Part shown: piece by piece, positions 8,101 through 16,428 of the stretch
Layout: the number at the start of each line of letters is the position of its first letter
How positions within the stretch are numbered: position 1 is the first letter of the stretch
Assembly: GCF_016107705.1 (NCBI RefSeq)
Contig: NZ_JAEHGC010000002.1
Location: 248,001 to 312,000 of the forward strand
Direction: 5' to 3'
Length of the DNA: 64,000 nucleotides
Source: Neobacillus cucumis
Lineage (GTDB): Bacteria > Bacillota > Bacilli > Bacillales_B > DSM-18226
Translations under genes and position numbers: made by a program
The notes under the pieces: generated by a model
Seen by the model: only the letters and a program-made list of their open reading frames with translations
Databases searched by the model: none
What the model was told of the DNA's origin: nothing

Positions 8101-8289
8101 GGGTGGAGGGGTGGGATGGAGAGGAGTGGCAAATAAAAAAGCTCAAGTGGAAAATATGCTCCTAGAGAGTCAATGAATTTACCATACTCCGGGAAAAACA
8201 AGGGGAGAGTCTATTATAAACCAAAATAATTAAAAAGGATTTCCCCCTCCCTCCACCGAATTAATTACCATTGAAAGGGGACATCAAAA

Positions 8290-8850
8290 ATGAAACCAAT
8301 CCTACTCGATTTTCCAGAACAATTTTACACAGAAAGATTACGAATCAGTATGCCGCTACCTGGAGATGGAAAACTCGTTTACGCGGCAACTCAGGCATCA
8401 ATTAAAGAACTAAAGCCCTGGATGCCATGGGCACATAAAAATCAAACCGAAGAAGATGTAGAAGTTAATATCCGTGATGCACATGCTAAATTCTTAACCC
8501 GCGAGGATTTAAGGCTTCATCTTTTCGATAAAGAAACAGGTGAATTTATCGGATCATCCGGATTACATAGAATCAATTGGACCGTACCCAAATTTGAAAT
8601 TGGTTATTGGATTGATACCAGATACAGTCGAAGGGGCTACATAACCGAAGCGGTCCAAGGAATTACTGAATTTGCATTTACTGAGCTAAAGGCAAGACGA
8701 GTAGAAATCCGCTGTGACACCAAAAACACAAAAAGTCGCGCCATCCCTGAAAAATTAGGTTTTACTTTAGAAGGTATTTTAAAAAATGACGCCTTATCCG
8801 GTGATGGGAAAGAACTAAGAGACACTTGCGTTTTTGCAAAAATTAGATAA
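8290..8850 (+). CDS. GNAT N-acetyltransferase, RimJ/RimL-like (YdaF-type)
   Basis: A 186-aa protein with the RimL layout: TERLRISMP start, LHLFDKETGEFIGSSGLHRI beta strands, FEIGYWI, then the acetyl-CoA loop (RRGYITEAVQ at about 117-126, a variant of RRxGxxTEA). The C-terminal KNTKSRAIPEKLGFTLEG segment is the usual motif B (N-x-x-S-x-x-[VI]-x-E-K-[LI]-G-F). It should acetylate a protein N-terminus or small amine with acetyl-CoA; the target is unknown. ATG start eight bases after AAGGGG. A single gene with its own terminator. Confidence 0.9.
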   Translation: MKPILLDFPEQFYTERLRISMPLPGDGKLVYAATQASIKELKPWMPWAHKNQTEEDVEVNIRDAHAKFLTREDLRLHLFDKETGEFIGSSGLHRINWTVPKFEIGYWIDTRYSRRGYITEAVQGITEFAFTELKARRVEIRCDTKNTKSRAIPEKLGFTLEGILKNDALSGDGKELRDTCVFAKIR

Positions 8851-8851
8851 A

Positions 8852-8887
8852 GAAAAAGAAGCATCTGCAACAGCAGGTGCTCTTTTT
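8852..8887. terminator. terminator after GNAT gene
   Basis: AGCATCTGC and GCAGGTGCT form a 9-bp stem (one G-T pair), flanked by AAAAAGA and TTTTT, so it could work in both directions. Confidence 0.75.
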
Positions 8888-9135
8888 CATCAAAAAATAT
8901 ACTAGTATGATTGGATTGAGTTATCTGAAATTGTAATATTGCCAAATAAATGACACCAGTAACAAAAATAAATACTGAAAAAATTAAAAGTTTTTTATTC
9001 ATGTTTTTCATTCCGCTTATACCACTATTTGGTAAATATATAAGACCTTCATCCTTGAATTTTACATAAAAATACCAATTTCAGGAATGAAAAAGTATTA
9101 ATTTGAATTTTCAGACCCCAGCAAAGCTTTTAGCG

Positions 9136-9151
9136 TGTGATTTAAATCACA
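9136..9151 (+). promoter_or_regulatory. Fnr box of hmp (perfect palindrome)
   Basis: TGTGATTTAAATCACA is a perfect 16-bp palindrome matching the Fnr/Crp-type consensus TGTGA-N6-TCACA. Its centre (9143.5) lies 41.5 bases upstream of the start predicted from the TATAAT at 9173-9178, which is the classical class II activator position. Oxygen-limited activation of the downstream flavohaemoglobin is the expected outcome. Confidence 0.85.
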
Positions 9152-9153
9152 TT

Positions 9154-9178
9154 ATTCATATGAATTATTTCATATAAT
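9154..9178 (+). promoter_or_regulatory. -10 element and AT-rich palindrome upstream of hmp (possible NsrR site)
   Basis: ATTCATATGAAT (9154-9165) is a perfect 12-bp palindrome between the Fnr box and the -10 TATAAT (9173-9178). Bacillus hmp promoters are known to be repressed by NsrR at AT-rich dyads in this position; assigning this one to NsrR is inference. Confidence 0.5.
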
Positions 9179-9226
9179 CACAGTGGGATTAGAGATAACC
9201 GTAAAAAACGTGAGGAGTGTATGAAA

Positions 9227-10438
9227 ATGTTAGACCAAAAAACAATTGACCTTGTGAAATCCACTGTACCCGTTTTAGAAAAACATGGAGAGCAAATTAC
9301 TACTCGTTTTTACCAATTAATGTTTGGAAATCATCCTGAACTCTTAAATATTTTCAACCATGCAAACCAAAAACAAGGCAAACAGCAAAGAGCCCTTGCT
9401 AGTGCAGTCTATGCTGCAGCGATGTATATCGATAACCTAGAAGCGATTTTACCGGTTGTACAACAAATCGCACATAAGCACCGCAGCCTTGGTATCAAAC
9501 CAGAGCATTATCCGATTGTAGGAAAACATCTATTATTGGCGATTAAAGATGTTTTAGGCGATGCAGCGACAGATGAAATTATTGATGCCTGGGCAAAAGC
9601 ATATGGTATCATCGCAGATGCTTTTATCAGTGTTGAAGCGGAAATGTATGATGAAGCTGCTAAACAAAAAGGCGGCTGGGATGGCTTCCGTAATTTCATT
9701 GTTGACCGCAAAGTAGAAGAAAGTGATGTCATTACTTCTTTCTATTTAGTACCAGAGGATCAAAAAGAAATTGCCCACTTTATTCCTGGTCAATATATTA
9801 GCATTAAACTTGAAATTGAAGGAGAAAAGTTTACCCATATTCGTCAATACAGCCTTTCAGATGCACCTGGAAAAGAATATTACCGTATCAGCGTTAAACG
9901 TGAAGCTGGTACTGCTAATCCAGACGGAAGGGTTTCTAATTATCTTCATGACGAAGTCAAAGAGGGAGATGTGCTTAAAGTAAGTGCTCCTGCAGGCGAC
10001 TTTGTATTAGACACGACGAAAAATACACCAATTGCCTTATTAAGCGGCGGTGTGGGAATCACACCAATGTTAAGTATGTTAAAAACCGTTGTAGAAATGC
10101 AGCCAGAACGTAAGGTTACCTTTATTCATGCAGCTGCCAACGGAAATGTCCATGCTTTAAGGAACGAAGTTGAAGCACTTACAGCGCTTGAGCAAGTGAA
10201 TTCCTTCTTCTTCTATGATTCACCAACAGAAGAGGACCGTCAAAATAATAGCTTTGATGTAGAAGGCTATGTAACGCGTGATTGGATTGAAGAAAATGTC
10301 ACTTACAAGGATGCCGAATTCTATTTCTGTGGACCAGTTCCGTTTATGAAGTCCGTCAACCGATCCTTAAAGGACCTTGGAGTAGCCGAAGATAATATCC
10401 ATTTTGAATTCTTCGGACCAAAAGGAAGCTTAGTATAA
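9227..10438 (+). CDS. hmp: flavohaemoglobin / nitric oxide dioxygenase
   Basis: A 403-aa cytoplasmic NO dioxygenase (NO + O2 + NADPH to nitrate). The globin domain covers about 1-145 with the proximal-His region in KHRSLGIKPEHYPIVG. The FAD domain has the R-Q-Y-S-L-S-D motif, and the NAD(P) domain has GGVGITPM and YFCGPVPFM. The second of two close ATGs is chosen because it sits nine bases after GAGGAG and gives the canonical MLDQKT start. It is transcribed alone, with Fnr and possibly NsrR control. A paralogue lies at 17986-19275. Confidence 0.96.
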   Translation: MLDQKTIDLVKSTVPVLEKHGEQITTRFYQLMFGNHPELLNIFNHANQKQGKQQRALASAVYAAAMYIDNLEAILPVVQQIAHKHRSLGIKPEHYPIVGKHLLLAIKDVLGDAATDEIIDAWAKAYGIIADAFISVEAEMYDEAAKQKGGWDGFRNFIVDRKVEESDVITSFYLVPEDQKEIAHFIPGQYISIKLEIEGEKFTHIRQYSLSDAPGKEYYRISVKREAGTANPDGRVSNYLHDEVKEGDVLKVSAPAGDFVLDTTKNTPIALLSGGVGITPMLSMLKTVVEMQPERKVTFIHAAANGNVHALRNEVEALTALEQVNSFFFYDSPTEEDRQNNSFDVEGYVTRDWIEENVTYKDAEFYFCGPVPFMKSVNRSLKDLGVAEDNIHFEFFGPKGSLV

Positions 10439-10448
10439 TCAAAAGAGC

Positions 10449-10483
10449 AAACCGATTTCCTAAAACGGAAGTCGGTTTTTTCT
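10449..10483 (+). terminator. terminator after hmp
   Basis: AACCGATTTCC pairs with GGAAGTCGGTT (one mismatch), followed by a T run. Confidence 0.75.
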
Positions 10484-10563
10484 ATTAAATATCCGGAAAA
10501 GGATTACTATATTGCAGAGGTATGGATAAAATACCACTATACCATAAGCGAGGAGGGGCCAAA

Positions 10564-11883
10564 TTGCATTATTTAACTAGTTTTATGAACGATTACGGAT
10601 ATTTGGTCCTCTTTCTTTCATTAATTTTGGGAATTATGGCACTCCCCATACCAATTGAAGCGCTTATGGGTTACGCTGGATTTTTGGCCTATCAAGGCCA
10701 GCTGAACTGGTTAGCAAGCGTGCTCTCTGCCTCTGTTGGATGTTTATTGGGGATGATGATTGCTTATTGGATCGGCGCGAAGCTTGGAATGCCGTTTTTT
10801 GAGAAATACGGGTCAAAAATTCACTTAGGACCGGAGCGGTTGAATTCAACCTCGATTTGGTTTAAAAAATATGGGAACAAGCTATTGATTGTAGCCTTAT
10901 TTATTCCGGGAGTCAGACATATTACCGGCTACTTTTCGGGAATTACCCGGCTTCCCTTTATCATTTTTTCAATCTTTTCAGCGATTGGTTCCGTTATTTG
11001 GGTATCCACGTTTATTTTGTTAGGGAAAATGCTTGGACCCAAATGGGGAATTTTTCACGAAATAATCAAAAAATATTTAATCATCGGCAGTATGATTATT
11101 GTGGTTCTGTTAGTCATCTTCTATCTATTTAAAAAATTTCAGAAGGAAATGATCCTTACCCTGGTATTCATCGGAAAGAGAGCACTTGAAATCTTTCATA
11201 CACGGAGGAGGACTGAGCTGTTCCTTGCTGGAATCTCACTGGTAACCTTGGGTTTCATTATTTTAATGATTAACCTGATTCAAAACTATCTTGAGAACGA
11301 CATCAATGATTTGGATACTGTTATCAATATGTTAATTTCAATCATTTTTAAAAATCAATTTGATCTATTAATGAATTTCTTTTTGAAGCTTGGAACGGCA
11401 ACGATGTTGATTAGTATCATCTTTTATACGCTTCTTTGGATTATTTGGAAAGGGAAAGATAAGCTGATTGAACTTTATTTTTTGTTCATTGCCGTTGCCG
11501 GCGGAGAAATTTATGAAGAAATCCTTCGTAATGTTTTTCATCGGTTATCACCTGATGAACCGTCCTTACTCGAACGATTTCCTTATAGTTTTCCAAGCGA
11601 ACAATCTCTAATGTCCTTTGTTATTTACGGTTTTTTCTTTTTTATCATGCTGCGGCATAGTAAATACCTTCGGGTCCATACAATACTTATTGTTCTCTGG
11701 ATTGTAATACTATTGTTCATGGGTATTAGCCGGATTTACTTTCATGTCCAAGACCCAAGTCAGATTGCCGCAGGCTATGTATTTGGCGGGGTCTGGCTTG
11801 GTTTGACAACTATGCTGCTAGAAATTTTCCGATTGCTCACCACCATCGATTCTTCGAAAAAGAGGTCCCGGATTCGGGTTTAA
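10564..11883 (+). CDS. DedA/VTT-domain protein fused to a degenerate PAP2 phosphatase domain
   Basis: A 439-aa membrane protein starting at a TTG seven bases after AGGAGG. Residues 1-200 form a DedA (SNARE-associated/VTT) domain with the re-entrant motif ALPIPIEALMGYAG and the PGVRHITGYFSGI loop; DedA proteins recycle polyprenyl or phospholipid carriers across the membrane. Residues about 215-430 carry a PAP2-like six-helix domain. Its three catalytic motifs are altered: motif 1 reads LRNVFHRLSP, motif 2 SFPSEQSL instead of PSGH, and motif 3 SRIYFHVQDPSQ with Gln where the catalytic His and paired Asp normally sit. The phosphatase is therefore probably inactive, or the domain binds lipid without hydrolysing it. 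Confidence 0.85.
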   Translation: MHYLTSFMNDYGYLVLFLSLILGIMALPIPIEALMGYAGFLAYQGQLNWLASVLSASVGCLLGMMIAYWIGAKLGMPFFEKYGSKIHLGPERLNSTSIWFKKYGNKLLIVALFIPGVRHITGYFSGITRLPFIIFSIFSAIGSVIWVSTFILLGKMLGPKWGIFHEIIKKYLIIGSMIIVVLLVIFYLFKKFQKEMILTLVFIGKRALEIFHTRRRTELFLAGISLVTLGFIILMINLIQNYLENDINDLDTVINMLISIIFKNQFDLLMNFFLKLGTATMLISIIFYTLLWIIWKGKDKLIELYFLFIAVAGGEIYEEILRNVFHRLSPDEPSLLERFPYSFPSEQSLMSFVIYGFFFFIMLRHSKYLRVHTILIVLWIVILLFMGISRIYFHVQDPSQIAAGYVFGGVWLGLTTMLLEIFRLLTTIDSSKKRSRIRV

Positions 11884-11996
11884 AAAGGGCTGACCCACTG
11901 TAATGTAATTCAGTCTTTTTAACAGAATCAAAAAGTTTGATTCTCAAACAATTTATGATTAAATGAAGGTAGAAATTGCCAGAAGGGATGATAGGT

Positions 11997-12770
11997 TTGA
12001 ATAAAAATATAATCCGTTCGATTACCCTTATTTCGGTCTTGTTTTGCCTTCTCTGGCTGGTCGGTCTTGGCTGGGCTGTTGGAGAGTATTATGCCGGTAA
12101 ACCGGAAAAAGTTCCGATCGCAACGGTCACGAAAAAAGCTGAAAATTCAAAGGGTTTAACCATAGTTGCGCTTGGTGATTCGCTTACAAGAGGGACCGGG
12201 GATGAAACGGGAAAAGGTTATGTTGGTGATTTGCTCGATGAAATAAAGGGAAAAACCAAGCGTCCTGTACAGCTTACCAACCTTGGAATAAATGGACAGC
12301 AGTCCGAAGGGCTAAGAAAACAAGTAAAGCAAACAGAGGTACAGCGGCAAATTCAAAAAGCCGACATCATCTTGTTGACAATAGGCGGCAATGATTTATT
12401 CCGCGGCGGACAAGGGTTAATGGACTTTCAAGGCAGAAGCCTTACAACCATCGAGAATAAGTACCTCAATAATTTAAAATACATCTTTGGGCAGATCCGC
12501 AAAGTGAACAGTACTGCTAATGTATTTTTTATTGGCTTATATAATCCATTCATTGAATTTAATCAAGGAAAAGAAATGTCAAAAGTGATTCGTCACTGGA
12601 ATTATGATAGTGCAGAAATCAGTGCTGCCTATCCAAAAATTATTTTTGTACCAACGTTTGATTTATTTGAATTAAAAGTGAATGACTATCTGTATTCAGA
12701 TAAGTTTCATCCAAATACGAAGGGGTACCGTTTAATTGCTGAACGCGTTGCGGCCTTGCTCACCTGGTAA
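11997..12770 (+). CDS. SGNH/GDSL hydrolase, membrane-anchored, YpmR-like
   Basis: A 257-aa esterase or lipase. A membrane anchor or signal (ITLISVLFCLLWLVGLGWAV) lies in the first 35 residues. Block I is VALGDSLTRGTG with the catalytic Ser, block II has Gly in NLGINGQQ, block III is TIGGNDLF with Asn, and block V is DKFHPNTKGY with the Asp/His pair. All SGNH residues are present, so it should be an active extracellular esterase. A TTG start nine bases after GAAGGG is preferred to TTG/ATG codons just upstream. It is followed eight bases later by an ABC exporter, so they are probably cotranscribed. Confidence 0.88.
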   Translation: MNKNIIRSITLISVLFCLLWLVGLGWAVGEYYAGKPEKVPIATVTKKAENSKGLTIVALGDSLTRGTGDETGKGYVGDLLDEIKGKTKRPVQLTNLGINGQQSEGLRKQVKQTEVQRQIQKADIILLTIGGNDLFRGGQGLMDFQGRSLTTIENKYLNNLKYIFGQIRKVNSTANVFFIGLYNPFIEFNQGKEMSKVIRHWNYDSAEISAAYPKIIFVPTFDLFELKVNDYLYSDKFHPNTKGYRLIAERVAALLTW

Positions 12771-12778
12771 GGAGTGTC

Positions 12779-13693
12779 ATGATGGGGAATATCACATTAT
12801 CTGTACAGAATCTAAAAAAAGTAATCGGGAAGAGAGAAATTATCAAAGGCTTGTCCTTCGAGTTAAAAGAAGGTGAAGTTTTTGGATTCTTAGGACCAAA
12901 TGGTGCAGGAAAAACAACCACCATCCGAATGCTAGTCGGCTTAATTAAACCCACTTCAGGTTCTATAAAAATTTGCGGATATAATATAGAAAATTCCTTT
13001 CAAGAAGCGATGGGTAACCTTGGCTGTATCGTGGAAAATCCTGAATTATATCCCTATTTATCAGGATATGATAATCTGCTTCATTTTTCGAGAATGCTTG
13101 AAGGGATTGGAGAGGAAAGGATTAAAGAGGTGACCAAGCTTGTTGGCTTAAACGATCGAATTCATGATAAGGTGAAAACCTATTCGCTTGGGATGAGACA
13201 GCGCCTCGGAATTGCTCAAGCCCTTTTAGGAAAGCCGAAAGTGCTAATCCTAGATGAACCAACAAATGGCTTAGACCCTGCGGGAATCCGGGAAATGCGT
13301 GAATTTATCCGGTTTTTAGCAATAGATGAAGGCCTTACAGTCCTTGTATCAAGCCATTTGTTAAGTGAAATTCAGCAATTATGTGACCGTGTAGCGATTA
13401 TAACAAAAGGTTCCATCATTAAGATTGATACAGTGCAGGATTTGTTAGCGAATCGTGAAAGAATGGAATGGCATATCCATCCATTTGAAAAAGGAAAAGA
13501 GATCTTAAGCTCACTAACGCCCATTGAAGAAACAGAGGACGGTGCTATTTTAACGGAATTCGATGAGCAGATGACACCGCTGTGGAACCGTAGATTGGTG
13601 GAGGCAGGGGTTTTTATAACAGAGATGAGTCGAAAAATGCCTGTACTTGAAGACTTATTCCTCGAATTAACCGGGGGTGATTCGATTGAATAA
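12779..13693 (+). CDS. ABC transporter ATP-binding protein (BcrA/YhaQ-like)
   Basis: A 304-aa ATPase with Walker A GPNGAGKTTT (about residues 40-49), signature YSLGMRQRLGIAQAL, Walker B VLILDEPTNGLDPAGI and switch His in VSSHLLSE. The GLDPAG signature and the C-terminal extension of about 80 residues are typical of ATPases paired with ABC-2 permeases, such as bacitracin-type exporters. Two consecutive ATGs are available; the first is four and the second seven bases after GGAG. It overlaps the permease downstream by eight bases. Confidence 0.92.
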   Translation: MMGNITLSVQNLKKVIGKREIIKGLSFELKEGEVFGFLGPNGAGKTTTIRMLVGLIKPTSGSIKICGYNIENSFQEAMGNLGCIVENPELYPYLSGYDNLLHFSRMLEGIGEERIKEVTKLVGLNDRIHDKVKTYSLGMRQRLGIAQALLGKPKVLILDEPTNGLDPAGIREMREFIRFLAIDEGLTVLVSSHLLSEIQQLCDRVAIITKGSIIKIDTVQDLLANRERMEWHIHPFEKGKEILSSLTPIEETEDGAILTEFDEQMTPLWNRRLVEAGVFITEMSRKMPVLEDLFLELTGGDSIE

Positions 13694-14666
13694 ATTGATT
13701 CAAAACGAAATGATGAAATTAATCGCTAAAAAGCGGATTGTGGTCATTGCTTTAATAATAGGGGTTCTCGTTATTTTATTTACATACGCGCAGTATAAAC
13801 AAGTCCAAACTCAAAGAGAAAAATTGGGCACAAGTGATTGGCGGACTATTTTGCAGCAACAAATTGTCGATACGACGAATCGATTAAGCAGCAGTCGAAT
13901 TTCAGAAGAGTGGAAAAAACAACTGCAAATCACCCTGCAGCAGGAACAATATTATTTGGATCATGATATTAATCCATCTGCACCGGGTGCTCCAACCTTT
14001 ATTAGAATGTTTTTAGAAAACTCAATTGACTTATTTATACCGCTCATGGTGATGGTGATTGCCAGTGACTTGGTTTCATCTGAGCATAGTCTGGGTTCGA
14101 TAAAGCTCCTTCTGACTAGACCTGTGAAACGATGGAAAATTCTTATGAGTAAATATATTACCCTTTGCCTCGCCGTTTCATTAATTATTGCCATCACTGG
14201 AATTTTATCCTATATAATATCCGGTCTTGTTTTTGGATACAAAGGATGGGGAACCCCTATCTTAACAGGATTTAATGTAAATGAGTCCGGGCTTAACACT
14301 TCCTCCGTTAAAATACTAAAGCTTTGGCAATTTTTATTAATGGATTTTGGCTTGGTTTGGTTTGTAGCCATTGTCGTTGGAACGTTATCTTTTATGTTGT
14401 CCGTTTTAATCCGCAGTACGGCAGCGGGGATGGGAATTATGCTTGCAACTCTTATTTCAGGTGCAATCTTAAACAACATGGTCTCATCCTGGCAGTCAGC
14501 AAAATACTTTTTTATGGTCAATTTACGGTTAACCGACTATTTAAGGGGAATGGCCCCACCGATTGAAGGGATGACATTATCCTTTTCATTAATGGTTCTC
14601 CTCATTTGGTGGGTTGCAGCCATTTTTGTATCATTTTTTGTTTTTATGAAAAAAGATGTGTATTAA
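13686..14666 (+). CDS. ABC-2 type transporter permease
   Basis: A 326-aa permease. TM1 is about 17-36, a soluble loop of about 80 residues follows, then five hydrophobic segments. The phrase LVSSEHSLGSIKLLLTRPVKRWKIL is the conserved ABC-2 cytoplasmic loop just before TM3. A TTG start is chosen because GGGGGTGA precedes it; a GTG nine bases upstream lacks a ribosome site. It overlaps the end of the ATPase gene, so together they make one exporter. Substrate unknown; the upstream esterase may share the operon. Confidence 0.87.
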   Translation: MNKLIQNEMMKLIAKKRIVVIALIIGVLVILFTYAQYKQVQTQREKLGTSDWRTILQQQIVDTTNRLSSSRISEEWKKQLQITLQQEQYYLDHDINPSAPGAPTFIRMFLENSIDLFIPLMVMVIASDLVSSEHSLGSIKLLLTRPVKRWKILMSKYITLCLAVSLIIAITGILSYIISGLVFGYKGWGTPILTGFNVNESGLNTSSVKILKLWQFLLMDFGLVWFVAIVVGTLSFMLSVLIRSTAAGMGIMLATLISGAILNNMVSSWQSAKYFFMVNLRLTDYLRGMAPPIEGMTLSFSLMVLLIWWVAAIFVSFFVFMKKDVY

Positions 14667-14748
14667 CACGATATTTCCCATCGATACTTTATCCCATAAC
14701 GGAAAAGATAATAAACGTATCTTCTAAAATCTAAGGGGGTATGTGACG

Positions 14749-15783
14749 ATGGGCTTTAAAAAGACGAAGATAGTTGTTGCTTCACTAGCTATTGCTTCAT
14801 TAGCCGCTTGTTCCACCAATAAGGCAGATGTAGATAATACAGCTGTGAACCATCGGAATGTTTCAACAAATGATCTAAATGATCGCAGTGCTTTGAACAG
14901 AGACTTAACAAGAGTAAACAATCCGTTAAATGATAACCGTACTTGGAATGACCGAAATGATGAAATGAACCATCCGGGGGTATTAAACCCGCGTAATGTT
15001 TCAACTGGGGATTTAACCAACCCAAATGTGTCAACCCGGGACTACGATTGGAATGATCGGGAAAATGGTAATGGTTGGGACAATCGGGTTACCGAATTCG
15101 GGAAAATGATGTCTACAACCGAGATTCACGGAAACAAAAATGGATTTATTACCATCGACCCGAACTCGTTTAGTACGGATACACCGAGTCATAAGTTTCC
15201 GCATAGTGAGCGGGTCCAACAAGGGAATTTCTGGTACTATAGTTTTGCTCCTAATGCTGTAAATCCAAAAACAAATTTACCGAATACAGGTAAAAATGGT
15301 GTGGTCACGAATCCAAATACAGGGAAACAGGGTACAGTCAATAAGACTACACCAAAAACTACAACACCGCCTGCCCAGCAACCAACCACTCAGGCACCAG
15401 CTGGGATTACCAAAATGGCGCAGCAGGTTATTGATTTAACCAATGCGGAAAGAAAGAAAAATGGGCTTCCAGCACTTTCAGCAGATGCTTTATTAAGCAA
15501 AGTTGCTCAGACAAAATCAGATGACATGGAAGCAAAACATTATTTTTCACACACTAGTCCAACTTACGGTTCACCGTTTGATATGATGCGGGACTTTGGT
15601 GTAACCTATAAATCAGCTGGTGAAAATATTGCCATGGGACAGCCTACTGCACAAGAAGTTGTCACTGCTTGGATGAATAGTGAAGGACACCGAAAAAATA
15701 TTTTAAGCCCTAACTATACGAATATTGGGGTTGGTTTTAACTCTAAGGGAAATTATTGGACACAGGAGTTTATAGGTAAATAA
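14749..15783 (+). CDS. CAP-domain (YkwD-like) lipoprotein with Asn/Asp-rich spacer
   Basis: A 344-aa secreted lipoprotein. Its signal peptide ends in the lipobox SLAAC (Cys at about residue 21). Residues about 25-115 are rich in Asn, Asp, Arg and Thr, with repeated phrases (RNVST, NDR, LTNPNVST). A Thr/Pro/Gln linker follows at about 185-215. The C-terminal CAP/SCP domain (about 220-344) has the typical HYFSHTSP, AGENIAMG, WMNSEGHRKNIL and GVGFNSKGNYW motifs with conserved His and Glu residues. Bacillus YkwD/YlbC proteins share this layout and are sporulation-associated; the role is unresolved. Own terminator downstream. Confidence 0.9.
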   Translation: MGFKKTKIVVASLAIASLAACSTNKADVDNTAVNHRNVSTNDLNDRSALNRDLTRVNNPLNDNRTWNDRNDEMNHPGVLNPRNVSTGDLTNPNVSTRDYDWNDRENGNGWDNRVTEFGKMMSTTEIHGNKNGFITIDPNSFSTDTPSHKFPHSERVQQGNFWYYSFAPNAVNPKTNLPNTGKNGVVTNPNTGKQGTVNKTTPKTTTPPAQQPTTQAPAGITKMAQQVIDLTNAERKKNGLPALSADALLSKVAQTKSDDMEAKHYFSHTSPTYGSPFDMMRDFGVTYKSAGENIAMGQPTAQEVVTAWMNSEGHRKNILSPNYTNIGVGFNSKGNYWTQEFIGK

Positions 15784-15786
15784 CAA

Positions 15787-15829
15787 AAAGAGAGCTATTT
15801 TCTTTAAAAAGGAATAGCTCTCTTTTTTA
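15787..15829 (+). terminator. terminator after CAP lipoprotein
   Basis: AAGAGAGCTATT pairs with AATAGCTCTCTT over 12 bases, followed by a T run. Confidence 0.85.
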
Positions 15830-15906
15830 TGAATAAAGTTTGATGGAATTTTAAAAATTTTGTAAAATAAGGCTATGCACCCATAATCTGTTTTGGAGGG
15901 ATGAAA

Positions 15907-16275
15907 ATGGCCTTTTCATTTAAAAAAATTGATCATGTCCAGCTTGCTGCACCAAAAGGGTGCGAGGATGATGCCCGAGAATTTTTTAATGGGATTCTTG
16001 GTTTAACCGAAGTAGAAAAACCGGAAGAATTAAAGAAACGCGGCGGAGTTTGGTTTGAATTTGGCACTTTTCAGCTTCATATTGGGGTAGAAGAGCCCTT
16101 TACACCGGCGAAAAAGGCCCACCCTGCATTTGTGATTGAAAATATTGAAGAATTAAAAGCACATTTAAAAAATAAAAATGTTTCGTTTACGGAAGATGAT
16201 AATCTGCCAGGTGCAAACAGGATTCATGTTCACGATCCCTTTGGCAACCGCCTTGAATTTATGGAATGGATGTAA
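15907..16275 (+). CDS. VOC-superfamily (glyoxalase/bleomycin-resistance) protein
   Basis: A 122-aa single-module VOC protein: IDHVQLAAP start, GILGLTEVEKP, FQLHIGVEEPF and the ending HDPFGNRLEFMEW. Putative metal ligands are His in DHVQ, His in QLHIG and Glu in RLEFME, so a metal-dependent lyase, isomerase or dioxygenase is possible. The second of two nearby ATGs is chosen (GGAGGG then six bases). Stand-alone gene with terminator. Substrate unknown. Confidence 0.85.
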   Translation: MAFSFKKIDHVQLAAPKGCEDDAREFFNGILGLTEVEKPEELKKRGGVWFEFGTFQLHIGVEEPFTPAKKAHPAFVIENIEELKAHLKNKNVSFTEDDNLPGANRIHVHDPFGNRLEFMEWM

Positions 16276-16316
16276 ACAGAGATTTGTCGAACTTGCTGGA
16301 ATTCTATTTCCATCCT

Positions 16317-16349
16317 AAAATCCCTTCTTAATGGAGGGATTTTTTTTTG
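16317..16349 (+). terminator. terminator after VOC gene
   Basis: AAATCCCT and AGGGATTT form an 8-bp stem around TCTTAATGG, followed by a long T run. Confidence 0.75.
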
Positions 16350-16428
16350 AATATTTTTAAAGCGAGAGGGTATCATAAATTCGTGCCATTTAAAAAATGG
16401 ATGATTTTACTAATGAAGGGAGATTTAT

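Noticed and set aside
8101..8265. GGTGGAGGG near 8102 and CCCTCCACC near 8252, a long-range inverted pair
   Set aside because: Only 9 bases, separated by about 150 bases of AT-rich sequence; probably chance.
8637..9011. Minus-strand ORF of 124 codons beginning with a hydrophobic MNKKLLIFSVFIFVTGVIYL segment
   Set aside because: More than half of it overlaps the GNAT gene on the opposite strand and it reads through that gene's terminator; there is no good ribosome site. The hydrophobic first 35 codons might be a remnant, but support is too weak.
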